Shown here: positions 34,993 to 44,567 of the stretch, in pieces
Layout: every line of letters begins with the position of its first letter
Position numbering within the stretch: the stretch's first letter is position 1
NCBI GenBank assembly: GCA_000424365.1
Contig: AUJT01000004.1
Coordinates: forward strand, 33,372-97,371
DNA length: 64,000 nucleotides
Direction: 5' to 3'
Source of the DNA: Lachnospiraceae bacterium NK4A144
GTDB taxonomy: Bacteria; Bacillota; Clostridia; Lachnospirales; Lachnospiraceae
Program-made: the position numbers and the translations under genes
The notes under the pieces: model-generated
Told to the model about the DNA's origin: nothing
The model's database searches: none
The model's input: the letters and a program-made list of their open reading frames with translations, nothing else

Positions 34993-36009
34993 TCACATCG
35001 TCCTGTTAGTTTTACACTTAAGCGAATCCTGATTTGCCTTTCTTATAAACCACTCATATGCCAAACGGAATAAACGGATAAATACCGAACGGGGTATCTT
35101 CCTGTAAAGGATCTTTTCAAACTTTAATACAATGCCCGTATCCGCAGGCATCTTTCTGTATCCTCTCCAGGGGGACAGCGCGATATACTTATCAAAAAGC
35201 GCATTATCCGGATGTACATTGTCCTTATGCCATGGAAATTCTCCGACAAACCTGAAAAAATGAAAGATCACAGGCTTACGGAGTGCATCATGCAGTTCGT
35301 CGAGACTGTAAAAGCCTCTGCTTCCGAAAGTTCTGAAATAATCTCTCAGGGAAAAAGCAAGATATGCAGGTTCGATATTGTACTCTGCCGGCAGTCTCAT
35401 GATCTCACCCTTAAGAACTACGTTTAAGAGATCCTGATCAGGTGACGGATACCATGCACGCACATTTTTTACATGATTTGCGATCCTTTCCGAACAGCGG
35501 TCACTCCTCCACTTCTTCATGTCAAAGAGGATCACTCCGGAATTGTAGTAATAATCGTCTTTTGAAAATCCAAGTCGTCTCTTATGGAGTCGTACAAGCG
35601 AATCCAGCGACATTGCCAGCGGATGTCCCTCCATATCGAGACTGTTTAATTCATCCAACGGACCATTTACGATAGTATCTGCATCCAGATAAAGCAAACG
35701 TTCCACATCATCATTTAAAAGCCATGACAGAAACAGCCGCATATTTGCTGCGTAGGAACCACGGTACTTCGGCATGTTCATCTGTTTCATGCGAAATACA
35801 AGCTCTTTTGTATCAATAAAGCATAAACAGCGATGATAACCCGCAGCCAGCGACCTGAGCTTTGCTTCTGATTCCGGAGAAAGATTTTCCCCAAGGATAA
35901 AGACCCTGATCCTGTCTGCATGACGGTTATTTTCAAATAGTGACGTAATGCTGGCACCCGCATACGGCGCATATTTTTCATTAAACTGATAAAGTACATC
36001 AAGCTTCAT
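34993..36009 (-). CDS. Family 8 glycosyltransferase
   Basis: 338 residues. LDVLYQFNEKYAPYAGASI, RLLYLDADTIVNGPL with the DxD metal site, YYNSGVILFDMKKWR and DQDLLNVVLKG are clear GT8 (retaining galactosyl/glucosyltransferase) marks. The start at 36009 overlaps the GtrB-like gene by 11 bp and begins at the conserved beta strand; the frame is open to 36063, but those residues do not fit the family. The basic C-terminus (about 290-338) probably binds the membrane. Confidence 0.82.
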   Translation of the reverse strand: MKLDVLYQFNEKYAPYAGASITSLFENNRHADRIRVFILGENLSPESEAKLRSLAAGYHRCLCFIDTKELVFRMKQMNMPKYRGSYAANMRLFLSWLLNDDVERLLYLDADTIVNGPLDELNSLDMEGHPLAMSLDSLVRLHKRRLGFSKDDYYYNSGVILFDMKKWRSDRCSERIANHVKNVRAWYPSPDQDLLNVVLKGEIMRLPAEYNIEPAYLAFSLRDYFRTFGSRGFYSLDELHDALRKPVIFHFFRFVGEFPWHKDNVHPDNALFDKYIALSPWRGYRKMPADTGIVLKFEKILYRKIPRSVFIRLFRLAYEWFIRKANQDSLKCKTNRTM

Positions 36010-37009
36010 GCTCTGCTGATCCTTCCTCCGATGATCCATCTGTTTCTGCAGTATCCTTATCAAAGTTCAGACGTCTTTCCTCAACAACCAGCGGCCGATG
36101 CATGATACGCGTATTGATATTCAGGATATATTCGCCCATAAAGCCTATGAAAAACAACTGCAATGAACCAAGCAGGAATACACCTATTACCATCGGAGCA
36201 TAACCTGCTGAGAACTCATGCCAGTGTGTAAGTTTCATTACGAGATACACCAGCGCAACGATAAAGCTTGCCGCCGACGCAATAAATCCGGCAAAAGTAG
36301 CCAGTCTGAGTCCAACCTTTGTATAGGACGTTATGGAAAGCATGGCTGCATCGTAAAGAAGATAGAAATTGTTGCTCGTCTTTCCGGCACGACGCTTCGG
36401 CTGAGTAAACGGGATCTCTTTTCTCTTAAAATTATACTCTGCAACGATCCCTCTAAGGAACGGGATCGGATCATCTAGCTGACGCAGGAGATTTATAAAG
36501 GATTTATCATAAAGTCCTGTACCGGTAAAGTTCTCAATGAGCTTTACTGTGGACATATTTCTGATCATCTTGTAATAGCATGTCCTAAGGAAATAGATAA
36601 GCTTATTTTCTTTACTGGTAGTCTTTATGGCACTTACGATCTTATAGCCTTCTTCCCACCATTTTACAAATTCCGGAATAAGTTCCGGAGGATCCTGAAA
36701 ATCACATGCCATAGAGATAGTTGCGTCTCCAGTAGTCTGGCACATTCCATAAAATGGCGAATTGAACTGACCAAAATTCGTTACGTTAAGGATCGCACGG
36801 ATATGGCTGTTTCCCTCACAAAGTTCTTCCAGTTTTTCACGAGTGCCGTCTTCTGAGCAGTTATCGATGAACAGCAGCTCCCAGTCATAGGCTGAAAGCT
36901 GCTCTGTCATGATCTTTGTGATCGCCTCGCTTATAGGTCCTACATTTTCGATCTCGTTGTAACACGGGATCATTATACTTATCTTTTTCTTACGACTTTT
37001 TTCTTTCAT
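35999..37009 (-). CDS. GtrB/CsbB-like polyprenyl-phosphate glycosyltransferase
   Basis: 336 residues. KISIMIPCYNEIENV, LFIDNCSEDGTREKL, FGQFNSPFYGM and ISMACDFQDPPELIPEF identify a DPM1/GtrB/CsbB-type GT2 enzyme, followed by two membrane helices (about 230-300). These enzymes load one sugar on undecaprenyl phosphate for use by GT-C or YfhO enzymes outside. Three YfhO-like genes in the window are candidate users, which fits a three-component glycosylation system; no GtcA-like flippase was seen. Confidence 0.83.
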   Translation of the reverse strand: MKEKSRKKKISIMIPCYNEIENVGPISEAITKIMTEQLSAYDWELLFIDNCSEDGTREKLEELCEGNSHIRAILNVTNFGQFNSPFYGMCQTTGDATISMACDFQDPPELIPEFVKWWEEGYKIVSAIKTTSKENKLIYFLRTCYYKMIRNMSTVKLIENFTGTGLYDKSFINLLRQLDDPIPFLRGIVAEYNFKRKEIPFTQPKRRAGKTSNNFYLLYDAAMLSITSYTKVGLRLATFAGFIASAASFIVALVYLVMKLTHWHEFSAGYAPMVIGVFLLGSLQLFFIGFMGEYILNINTRIMHRPLVVEERRLNFDKDTAETDGSSEEGSAEHEA

Positions 37010-37037
37010 GTTTCTTTCCTAAATGGGTTAATGCGGG

Positions 37038-38846
37038 TTATATGCTCTGTGCTTCTTCACGGATCTTTTTATACTCTTCTTCCGGAAGGAACGGGAACAT
37101 ATCATCAAGCGGCGGAGACACAATGGTTCCGTCAGGATTTACCTTTGACGAAAGCTTTGGTTCAAAATTCTGCTTTGGATCAACAAAGACCTCACAGATG
37201 ACCGGTCCTGTGCTGTTTAACACTTCATCTATCTTTTTGCCGGCATCTTTTAATGAATCTATCTTTGAATACTCTAGTCCAAATGCCGCTGCGATCTTTT
37301 TAAATGACGGGAAGCTTACACCATTTCCATCACTTATTCCGACAAGATCACGTCCCTTAAAGAGATTCGTCTGAGTCTGACGTATCGAATGATATCCATT
37401 ATTGTTAAGGATAAATATCTTCAGATTCAGATTGTTATACACTGCGGTCTGAAGCTCCTGGATATTCATCATAAAGCTTCCGTCGCCGTCAATACAGATG
37501 GTTCTCTTCTTTCCTCTGGCAACAGCGGCGCCGAGAGCAGCCGGGAAACCAAATCCCATAGCAGCAGAACCCGAATTTGTAAATATCCTTACGCCCTTAC
37601 GTACCTTAAATGCCTGAAAGGTCTGTACGCATGCTGCACCATTTCCGCAGATGACCACGTCATTTTCTTTCATGTGATCTGAAAGTTCTTCAAGGAAAGG
37701 ATACGGATTCATGGGCTTTGGAACTTCACTGTACTCAGGCAGATTAGGTGAATATTTCTTATAAATGTTTCTGCACCACTTGAGCCACTCCTGATGATCA
37801 CCAACTTCATCGGTGGATGCGTGTGCAAGCTCTGAGAGCACTTCCTTTACATCTGCATGGATAGGCATATCGATATTTACCGTAGGCTTATGAAGCTCAT
37901 TTTCATCGATATCAACCTGTATCTTATATGCATCTTTTGCAAACTGATGCTTATTGTAGCTAATGATACGTATATTCATACGGCATCCGAGCACAAGCAG
38001 AAGATCAGCGTTCTGAACGATGAAGTTTGCCCCTCTCTGTCCAACAGTTCCCGGAATACCTACATAATACGGATTTGCATCCCATAAGAGATCCTGTGCA
38101 TTCCATGCTGTAAGGATAGGAATACTGAGCGCGTGTGTTGCCTCCAGAAACTCGGGATAAGCATCACCCAGACGGATTCCCTCTCCCGCAAGGATAACCG
38201 GTCTCCTTGCAGCTTCTATATGCTCAAGGATCTTGTCTGCGTCTGTTTTTCTAAATACAGGCTGTTCTTTCTTTTTTGTATTATCAGGTGAAAAACCTGT
38301 GAGATCATCTGTATCAACAATAGCAGCCTGAATATCAAGCGGCACATCGATCCATACAGGACCTTTTCTGCCATGATTAGCGAGATACCATGCCTTTTCC
38401 AGCTGATAGCGGATCTCATTCGGATTTGTGATCATTACAGCAAATTTAGTAATAGACTTCACCATTTCTGTAATGTTACCCTCCTGGTCACCAAGCTGAC
38501 GAAGCGGTACATCTGTTGACCACATGGTAGTTTCGCGCTTTACCTGACCTGAAATCACAAACATAGGGACAGAATCTACCCAGCAGTCAAATGCTCCTGT
38601 TATGGCATTTGTTCCACCGGGACCGCTTGTTACGCATACTGCTGCGATTTTTCCGGTAAGTCTGGTATACCCCTCTGCCGCAATAGCCGATCCCTGCTCG
38701 TGGTGATTGTACACACAATGAAGATCATCATGATGACCGAATGCATCATTTAAATGCATTGCACCACCGCCTGTAACAGTAAACACGGTATCTACGCCAT
38801 GAGACGCGAGAAAATCTGCTATATATTGAGCTATTTTAACCTTCAT
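37038..38846 (-). CDS. Thiamine-diphosphate enzyme (acetolactate synthase/YerE-like)
   Basis: 602 residues with the three-domain plan of acetolactate synthase: the activating Glu50 in YNHHEQGSA, SGPGGTNAITGAF, and the TPP-binding GDGSFMMN with NNNGYHSIRQ. Acetolactate synthase for amino acids is unlikely in this setting: no small subunit, no ilv genes. In yersiniose synthesis YerE, a TPP flavoenzyme of this family, adds a two-carbon unit to CDP-4-keto-3,6-dideoxyglucose, and rfbF, rfbG and rfbH for that sugar lie 6-9 kb upstream. It has a GGAGGAG ribosome site; an inverted repeat CGTCAG/CTGACG (38866-38884) lies before the start. Confidence 0.82.
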   Translation of the reverse strand: MKVKIAQYIADFLASHGVDTVFTVTGGGAMHLNDAFGHHDDLHCVYNHHEQGSAIAAEGYTRLTGKIAAVCVTSGPGGTNAITGAFDCWVDSVPMFVISGQVKRETTMWSTDVPLRQLGDQEGNITEMVKSITKFAVMITNPNEIRYQLEKAWYLANHGRKGPVWIDVPLDIQAAIVDTDDLTGFSPDNTKKKEQPVFRKTDADKILEHIEAARRPVILAGEGIRLGDAYPEFLEATHALSIPILTAWNAQDLLWDANPYYVGIPGTVGQRGANFIVQNADLLLVLGCRMNIRIISYNKHQFAKDAYKIQVDIDENELHKPTVNIDMPIHADVKEVLSELAHASTDEVGDHQEWLKWCRNIYKKYSPNLPEYSEVPKPMNPYPFLEELSDHMKENDVVICGNGAACVQTFQAFKVRKGVRIFTNSGSAAMGFGFPAALGAAVARGKKRTICIDGDGSFMMNIQELQTAVYNNLNLKIFILNNNGYHSIRQTQTNLFKGRDLVGISDGNGVSFPSFKKIAAAFGLEYSKIDSLKDAGKKIDEVLNSTGPVICEVFVDPKQNFEPKLSSKVNPDGTIVSPPLDDMFPFLPEEEYKKIREEAQSI

Positions 38847-38955
38847 AATCTATCTCCTCCATGGACGTCAGTTTATATCTGACGAAATTTTTCCGGTATT
38901 CTTTCGCTATGATCACACCTTACAGTATTCTTCAGAATACCACAATTTTCATCTG

Positions 38956-41772
38956 TTACTGCTTTTTTCTCAAATTTTTAATAATTCCTGTATTGAAAAT
39001 CCCGATCAACATTACTAATATCACTGCACCGACTCCGCCTATCAGTCCAACCCGGACATATGGAGTTTCATAACGCAGTTCTATTTCATGACTTCCTGGT
39101 TCAAGCTCCAGTGCCATAAAGAACACATTTGCAGGAATAATCTCTGTTTCATTTCCATCGACATAGGCTCTCCACCCTTTCATATAAGGAACTGATAAAA
39201 CAAGAGCCTTTGGTCTTGTGACCGTTATTTTTCCGGAAAGGCAGTTGACACCTTCCTCTATATCCGTCAGTACTTCCTGTCCGAATCTTTCCTGAGCATC
39301 CCATACGTCAGATAACGGCGATGCGATCACGTCAAATTTATCAAATGTATAAGTTCCGGGATTTCGGAATGTTACGGTAATTTCCTCTGGCGTAGCATCA
39401 CTATAGCCCATATTTGCCAAAAAATCATGCCGTCCACTGTAAACATCACTGTTAGCGGTAATAATTCCTACTATGCTCTGCCTTTCTCCATCATCAAAAA
39501 GTATCGTACTTTCTTTATCAAGTGTATGAAAGGCATCTTCTGCATAAACCTTTTGCTTTTCATATGCGGTAAGCTGAGACCACGCCCCGTCATCATAGGT
39601 ATCTTTCTGCTTCATGCCTTTAAATTGCAGATTCTTAAATAATACATGAAGTTCAGAATCACCGGCACTTTTTAATTTTAGCGTCAGCGAACCACCATGA
39701 CGGATCACAAAGGAATTTCCCGTAACCTCTGCATTTCCCTTTGTTATGATATCCTCCAGTACCGACACCGAATCATCCTTAACCGATGCCTCCGGAAGAC
39801 TGCTATGCTCCATGACAGCGCCTGTAAGTAAAGCCGCTTCTCTCTCAGTTTCTGACATATCAGAAAACCTGTCATATGGAATATAGCTGTCACAGGTAAA
39901 ACCAACGGGTAGTGCATCCGGATTTTTCCACACCGTAACATGTCCTACAGGCGTGTCCCCCTCTGCCGCCTTTTCATTATAGATAGGCGGGACCAGCTTT
40001 TCAGAATCATCATTGGAAATATAGTACTTTACACCTGTCAGAAGTTCCAAAAGGCTTCTATTTTCCACTCCATCATAATGCCACTCCTCTGTAACATTAA
40101 AATAGAGCTTATTTAAGAAATCGGAGCTTGATGCATCTGTTAATGAAAAATACAAACGGTTTGTGTACTTTTTCCTTAAGATCGATGAGTTTATGGTAAT
40201 CGGTAATGATGATTCATCTATCCTGTAAAAGCTGCTATCGTTAACTTCGTTTAATACCTCATCCGCATTTTCTTCAAGAAGATTTTTGTCTGCAGCATTG
40301 AAGTCAAGGTAATTTACCAACGAATCATTCTCTACTACAGAATACCGGTATTTACCATTTGCAGCTATTGATACCATCAGCAGTATCATCAGGATCATCG
40401 TACGAGCGGTATTATCTTTCCAAAGACCGGTGTTTGCCATCATTAGGGCAGCTACACATATCAATATCAGAAAACAGGTGATGCTTTCTGTGTTTCGCGT
40501 AACGGAAAAGCCAAGAAAAAATACAGCAAGACATATTGCTGCGATAAGTATCCTCTTTTTTTCCGTCTCACTTATGTTTTCAAGCTCAGGGAGTACCTTT
40601 GCCGCTATCATTCCGACTATCATCGAGTATCCCCAGGTCCACCTGTTCGTAACATAGGAAAATCCGGTGAGTGCAAAGGCGCACGCCGGTATCATAAGCA
40701 TAGCTGTGCCAATGATGAAGATAACTCTGTAGCTTTGCCACTTTTTTTCTTTATGAAAAAAGAGTGTCATTACAGCAAACATTCCTATCGCCGTGTAGCC
40801 CATCAGAGTCCAGTAGCCCGGTCTCTGAGTGTTCATAAAATCGGCAAAAAATTTCACATAATATGACAGATCATACAGCAGCGGTACCGCATGCTTTGAG
40901 TTGAATCTACCGGAATTTACAGTTGCCAGTACCAGCGGCAGCATTATAGGAAGTGACAGCATCACACCTACAACTCCCGCACCTGTAAATCGTAATAATA
41001 CAGGGATCAGTTCCTTAAGCTTTATCTTTTTATAGATCGTTATATAACGGAATACGCAATAGATAACCAGCAGAACAGTCTGCATATAGAAAAAATAATA
41101 GTTACTGATAGCTGCGATTCCTACTGCAAGTATAAAAGGGATCGGATTTTTCTTTCGAAAGATCCTCTCAGCTCCATACAGTATCCACGGAAACCATGCT
41201 ACCGGAAGCAGGAAGCAGGAATGCATTATACCTAGTACCATAGGAAACGCTGAAAAGCAGTATATCAACGCTCCGATCAATGTAGTGCTCCTACGGTTTC
41301 CATGAAGTATTGAAAAGCACGAAAAACCAAGTCCGCCTATATATAATCTCATTAAAAACAGTAACGTATAGTAATGTTCTATAAGAGATTCCGGAACGAG
41401 TACCGACAGAAGGACCATCGGATCTCCTGCTCCGTAGTAATGAAACGTTGTCAGTATGTCCGACCCGTAACCTACAGAAAAATCCCACATCGGAAATACC
41501 AGCCTGTGCTCTGTTAAAAATGTATTCATCACATTTTTCAAATACCTGCTGATATAGAGCAGTGCGTTATAATGCTGTTTTATTCCGTCACCATCCCATA
41601 CCATCGTCTTTCTGTATAACGCAAAATATCCGTACACCAGCAGTGCGGACACTGCAAAGAGTACGGTATAGCTGATCATATATGAGCATTTTTTTGCGCG
41701 AAATCGATCAAAGACATTCTCTGCTTTTTTGATGCAATCTCTCATAGATACCTCGACTGTTTTCTTATTCAA
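38956..41772 (-). CDS. YfhO-family membrane protein (938 aa)
   Basis: About 13-14 membrane segments in the first 460 residues, with MVWDGDGIKQHYNALLY in the first outside loop, then a large outside domain (about 470-900) and one last membrane segment. The end DVNGNETEI-like core reads KGWRAYVDGNETEIIPANV, a strong YfhO signature. In Bacillus and Listeria such proteins glycosylate teichoic acids from C55-P-sugar. It overlaps the HAD gene by 8 bp. Confidence 0.8.
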   Translation of the reverse strand: MNKKTVEVSMRDCIKKAENVFDRFRAKKCSYMISYTVLFAVSALLVYGYFALYRKTMVWDGDGIKQHYNALLYISRYLKNVMNTFLTEHRLVFPMWDFSVGYGSDILTTFHYYGAGDPMVLLSVLVPESLIEHYYTLLFLMRLYIGGLGFSCFSILHGNRRSTTLIGALIYCFSAFPMVLGIMHSCFLLPVAWFPWILYGAERIFRKKNPIPFILAVGIAAISNYYFFYMQTVLLVIYCVFRYITIYKKIKLKELIPVLLRFTGAGVVGVMLSLPIMLPLVLATVNSGRFNSKHAVPLLYDLSYYVKFFADFMNTQRPGYWTLMGYTAIGMFAVMTLFFHKEKKWQSYRVIFIIGTAMLMIPACAFALTGFSYVTNRWTWGYSMIVGMIAAKVLPELENISETEKKRILIAAICLAVFFLGFSVTRNTESITCFLILICVAALMMANTGLWKDNTARTMILMILLMVSIAANGKYRYSVVENDSLVNYLDFNAADKNLLEENADEVLNEVNDSSFYRIDESSLPITINSSILRKKYTNRLYFSLTDASSSDFLNKLYFNVTEEWHYDGVENRSLLELLTGVKYYISNDDSEKLVPPIYNEKAAEGDTPVGHVTVWKNPDALPVGFTCDSYIPYDRFSDMSETEREAALLTGAVMEHSSLPEASVKDDSVSVLEDIITKGNAEVTGNSFVIRHGGSLTLKLKSAGDSELHVLFKNLQFKGMKQKDTYDDGAWSQLTAYEKQKVYAEDAFHTLDKESTILFDDGERQSIVGIITANSDVYSGRHDFLANMGYSDATPEEITVTFRNPGTYTFDKFDVIASPLSDVWDAQERFGQEVLTDIEEGVNCLSGKITVTRPKALVLSVPYMKGWRAYVDGNETEIIPANVFFMALELEPGSHEIELRYETPYVRVGLIGGVGAVILVMLIGIFNTGIIKNLRKKQ

Positions 41773-42424
41773 AAAATCCCGGGATTTCTGATGCGTTTGC
41801 AGCTGCTCCGATGGCTTTATAGCCTTCTATGTCACCTGTTTCATGGAAGCCAAATCCATATGTAACTGCAAGGAACGGACTTCCTGCCTTTTCTGCTCCT
41901 TCTGCATCAAATATCGTATCACCGATCATTACTGCTTCAGAAGTTTCTATTCCCATGTTTTCACAGCAAAGTCTGATGATATCATGCTTTTTCAGGTTAT
42001 CGAGCGCATCTGATCCATAGATGCAGTCAAATACAGTATCTAACCCAAATTTTTCACAGATCCTTTCTGCCATATCCTGCTTTTTGAGCGTTGCAACCGC
42101 CAGTTTTACACCAGCCTTTTTTAACTCTTTTAAGGATTCGATAACACCTTCATAGGGGTCACATTCTAATACGTATCCCTTTTCACGATAGGCTTTTCTA
42201 AAGAGATTTGCTACTCGTATTGCTTCTTCCATCGGAAGGTCATAGTATTTCTGGAATCCCATCTGGATCGGTGGTCCGATGAACATATCTACTTTGTCAC
42301 GGTCTACGAGCGGTAGACCTGCTTCTTTTGATGCTTCATCTACCGCATGTACTATTCCGCGCTTTGTGTAGAATAGTGTGCCGTCCATATCCCAGAGTGC
42401 TGCTTTATACTTTAATGATGACAT
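41765..42424 (-). CDS. HAD-IA phosphatase (phosphoglycolate phosphatase-like)
   Basis: 219 residues. ALWDMDGTLFYTKRG holds the nucleophile DxD, KLAVATLKKQ motif II, and VMIGDTIFDAEGAEKAG the metal-binding end, with an alpha-helical cap between. Typical length for the Gph-like subfamily. In this operon it lies between a YfhO gene and, upstream across repeats R1 and R3, the aldolase gene. It could remove phosphate from a precursor of the branched-sugar route, but this is only context. Confidence 0.78.
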   Translation of the reverse strand: MSSLKYKAALWDMDGTLFYTKRGIVHAVDEASKEAGLPLVDRDKVDMFIGPPIQMGFQKYYDLPMEEAIRVANLFRKAYREKGYVLECDPYEGVIESLKELKKAGVKLAVATLKKQDMAERICEKFGLDTVFDCIYGSDALDNLKKHDIIRLCCENMGIETSEAVMIGDTIFDAEGAEKAGSPFLAVTYGFGFHETGDIEGYKAIGAAANASEIPGFFE

Positions 42425-42467
42425 ACTTTTCTTTCTTGTGCTTGTTTATCAATTACACTTCCCGTAC

Positions 42468-42867
42468 GTTTACCTAGTATATTGTTACTGTTCACTCGCT
42501 TCCAGCTCGCTCACGTAACGGATTTTGCCAATTAAATCGCCTCCGGCGATGGGCAAAATCCAATGGCTTTTCATCTTTCTTGGTCGTAAACAGCTAAAGC
42601 ATACACTCTCACTAAGCTCACATTCGTTCGCTAAGTGTTCGTAGCATCCGCAGCGTAGTGCTCCGTTTACGTGTGAACTGTTACAGTATATTATCTCATT
42701 CCGCGCTCGGACAGCTCTAAGCTCACGCACTGTCCTCATATACTCGATAATTTATGCGCAACTCGCCGCATTGCGGCTCAAACAGTTCGCATAAATTATC
42801 TAATCGGACAGTGTATTCGCTAACAGCTGCCGGCTGATTGCTGCATGAGATAATATACTAGGTAAAC
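42468..42867. repeat. Structured repeat R3, copy 1, interrupted by R1
   Basis: The left arm GTTTACCTAGTATATT (42468-42483) continues after the inserted R1 copy as ATCTCAT (42693-42699). It is the exact complement of the right arm at 42845-42867 (begins ATGAGATAATATAC). The core shares most of its bases with the copy at 50657-50849, including TCCGCGCTCGGAC and GCTGCCGGCTGATTGCTGC. An inner stem pairs GATAATTTATGCG with CGCATAAATTATC, and CACTGTCC pairs with GGACAGTG. Core identity is conserved, arm sequence is not. Confidence 0.75.
42484..42684. mobile_element. MITE-like repeat R1, copy 2 (201 bp) with 8-bp target duplication
   Basis: The ends GTTACTGTTCAC and GTGAACTGTTAC are the same as in copy 1. 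The direct repeat AGTATATT lies at 42476-42483 and 42685-42692. Removing the element and one direct repeat restores the perfect left arm of R3. It is about 54 bp longer than copy 1, with an extra CGTAAAC/GTTTACG hairpin region. The inner hairpin is GGATTTTGCC/GGGCAAAATCC. Confidence 0.88.
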
Positions 42868-42893
42868 TTTGGTTTTCACTCTCATTCAATACC

Positions 42894-42923
42894 GTTTACT
42901 CGCCTCTGGCTCGCTCCGGTAAT
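42894..42923. repeat. Degenerate R1-like fragment
   Basis: TTTACTCGCCTCTGGCTCGC resembles the left end of R1 (TTCACTCGCTTCCAGCTCGC) with a few changes. It lies 6 bp past the aldolase stop; no right end or target duplication is seen. Confidence 0.35.
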
Positions 42924-42928
42924 AAACT

Positions 42929-44545
42929 TCATGCCTCGTATTTAGAAGATGTGAGGAAACGGATCTTCATTCCCTTGTCTCTGAGGGCACGGACTACTTC
43001 ACCTGTATAGTGGTTGAGCTTTATTGCGTAGTCTGCCGCAAATTCGTACTCCATGCCTGAATCTGCGTAGTTTCGTCCGGATTCCGGAATATAACCGTCA
43101 AAGCCTGCAAGTACTACTTCTTTTACATTTGTGTCGGCTAAGAGACGGAGAAGCATCGGAAGAGAATTATCCGGGATCTCAAAGTTCATGTCTACAAGTC
43201 CTGCGTAGTCTACATTGTAATCAAAGCTTCCTCTTGCAGGAGTTACGTTTGATGTAGCAACTATTTTGAGAGCCCTGCTTCCGCTTTCTGCAGAGAGCTT
43301 TGCAAGCCTTGATGACATCTGCATATATCTCTTTGCATTACTTAAAAAGATATAGTCAAGATGGAATCTCTCCGGCATAAAGTTTATCGCCATTGTTACC
43401 GGCGCTTCTGATGCTATGAAATCAGTGACTTTTTCTCTTTCTTTTCCGATAGATGGACCGGGACCGAGTACAAGTACGGTCTTTCCATTAAATGCTTCTG
43501 CCAACCGCTCTCTGTCTGCTGTATCACTTATTGTGTTGTTCTGATACTCAAGATATAGCTTCTCGATATATTCCTGATTAAAGGCAAGTGCCTCTTCCTC
43601 TTTGATCATGGAAAGTATCTCGTTTATAGACTTTACAGAAAGAGTCTTTTTCTTAAGGAGATACTGAGCATATTTTGGATGACAGTCATTACTTGCACAG
43701 AGGAAATACTGCATCTGATATCCCCATGGATTTTTTTCATAGATCTTCATGATGCAGGTATCTATCATCTCAAGAACCTGACTCGTATGGTAATGAGTAT
43801 ACTCATGCTCATTCATCCATGTTGTGAGCAGCTCCAACGGACAGTTTCCTGCGGATTTTCCGATTCCGTATGCAGAACCGTCTATCACAAGATCGCGCTC
43901 TGATTCCATTTCCATAAGTGCTACAGTATTTGAAAATGCCTGCTGGAAATTGTTATGCGCGTGGTATCCGATCGCAATGTCCGGGAGCAGATAGCTGTCG
44001 ATCAGATCATATATATGCAATAGCTTTGTACGATCCAACAATCCATAGGTATCTACAATATACATCGCTATAGGATGAAGATCATTTATCTCCCTCACAA
44101 GTTCGATCATCTCATCATCAGTATAACCTGTAACGGATACCGGCTGTGCTCCTACAAGATACCCCTTCTTTTTCAGCTCTTTACAAAATGCAATAGCTTC
44201 ATGTCTAGTATTTTTCTTTATCATGACACGGATTCCGTCTAAAACAGACTCCTCCGCATCCTTGATCCTGGACAGATCGCAGGTGCCATAATCGATCATT
44301 CCGAAAATCTTTGCATTTCCGTGGTCTAACCCTGCAAATATCTTATCCATTGCCTCGCTGTCGGGTGTCATTGTCCTGTCAGGATCAAAGGGTTCTCTTT
44401 CGTCAAGAAAACCTGTTTCGATATAATCAATACCTGCTGAAACTGAACGTTCAAAAAGATTTATGATATCTCCGCGTCCAAATCTCCAGTCATTTACAAA
44501 ACCGCCATCTCTAAGCGTACAGTCAAGCAATCTTATGTTTCTCAT
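42929..44545 (-). CDS. Aldolase (HMGL-like) fused to a GPGPS Rossmann-like domain
   Basis: 538 residues. Residues 1-280 are a DRE-TIM barrel: LLDCTLRDGGFVNDW with the Arg-Asp pair, ETGFLD, and GYHAHNNFQQAF with metal-binding His residues, as in 4-hydroxy-2-oxovalerate aldolase. These enzymes cleave or form 4-hydroxy-2-oxo acids from pyruvate and an aldehyde. From about 335 a second domain begins with VLVLGPGPSIGKE and continues with VVLAGFDGY; the pattern recalls DUF115/CST-I-type Rossmann folds, but the match is weak. It directly follows rfbH, and the TPP enzyme is downstream, so a shared role in a branched sugar is likely. Confidence 0.78.
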   Translation of the reverse strand: MRNIRLLDCTLRDGGFVNDWRFGRGDIINLFERSVSAGIDYIETGFLDEREPFDPDRTMTPDSEAMDKIFAGLDHGNAKIFGMIDYGTCDLSRIKDAEESVLDGIRVMIKKNTRHEAIAFCKELKKKGYLVGAQPVSVTGYTDDEMIELVREINDLHPIAMYIVDTYGLLDRTKLLHIYDLIDSYLLPDIAIGYHAHNNFQQAFSNTVALMEMESERDLVIDGSAYGIGKSAGNCPLELLTTWMNEHEYTHYHTSQVLEMIDTCIMKIYEKNPWGYQMQYFLCASNDCHPKYAQYLLKKKTLSVKSINEILSMIKEEEALAFNQEYIEKLYLEYQNNTISDTADRERLAEAFNGKTVLVLGPGPSIGKEREKVTDFIASEAPVTMAINFMPERFHLDYIFLSNAKRYMQMSSRLAKLSAESGSRALKIVATSNVTPARGSFDYNVDYAGLVDMNFEIPDNSLPMLLRLLADTNVKEVVLAGFDGYIPESGRNYADSGMEYEFAADYAIKLNHYTGEVVRALRDKGMKIRFLTSSKYEA

Positions 44546-44567
44546 TTTGCTCCTTTTTTCCAGATCT

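Noticed and set aside
37038-38846. Acetolactate synthase for branched-chain amino acids
   Set aside because: No regulatory subunit or other ilv gene is near, and the gene lies among sugar-nucleotide and glycosyltransferase genes, so a YerE-like role fits better.
38925-38940. Short palindrome GTATTCTTCAGAATAC before the TPP enzyme gene
   Set aside because: It could be an operator or weak terminator, but has no T-run and no second copy in the window was noticed, so it was not called as a feature.
42485-42739. 84-residue minus-strand frame across R1 and R3
   Set aside because: It is made wholly of repeat sequence, differs between repeat copies and has no homologue I recognise.
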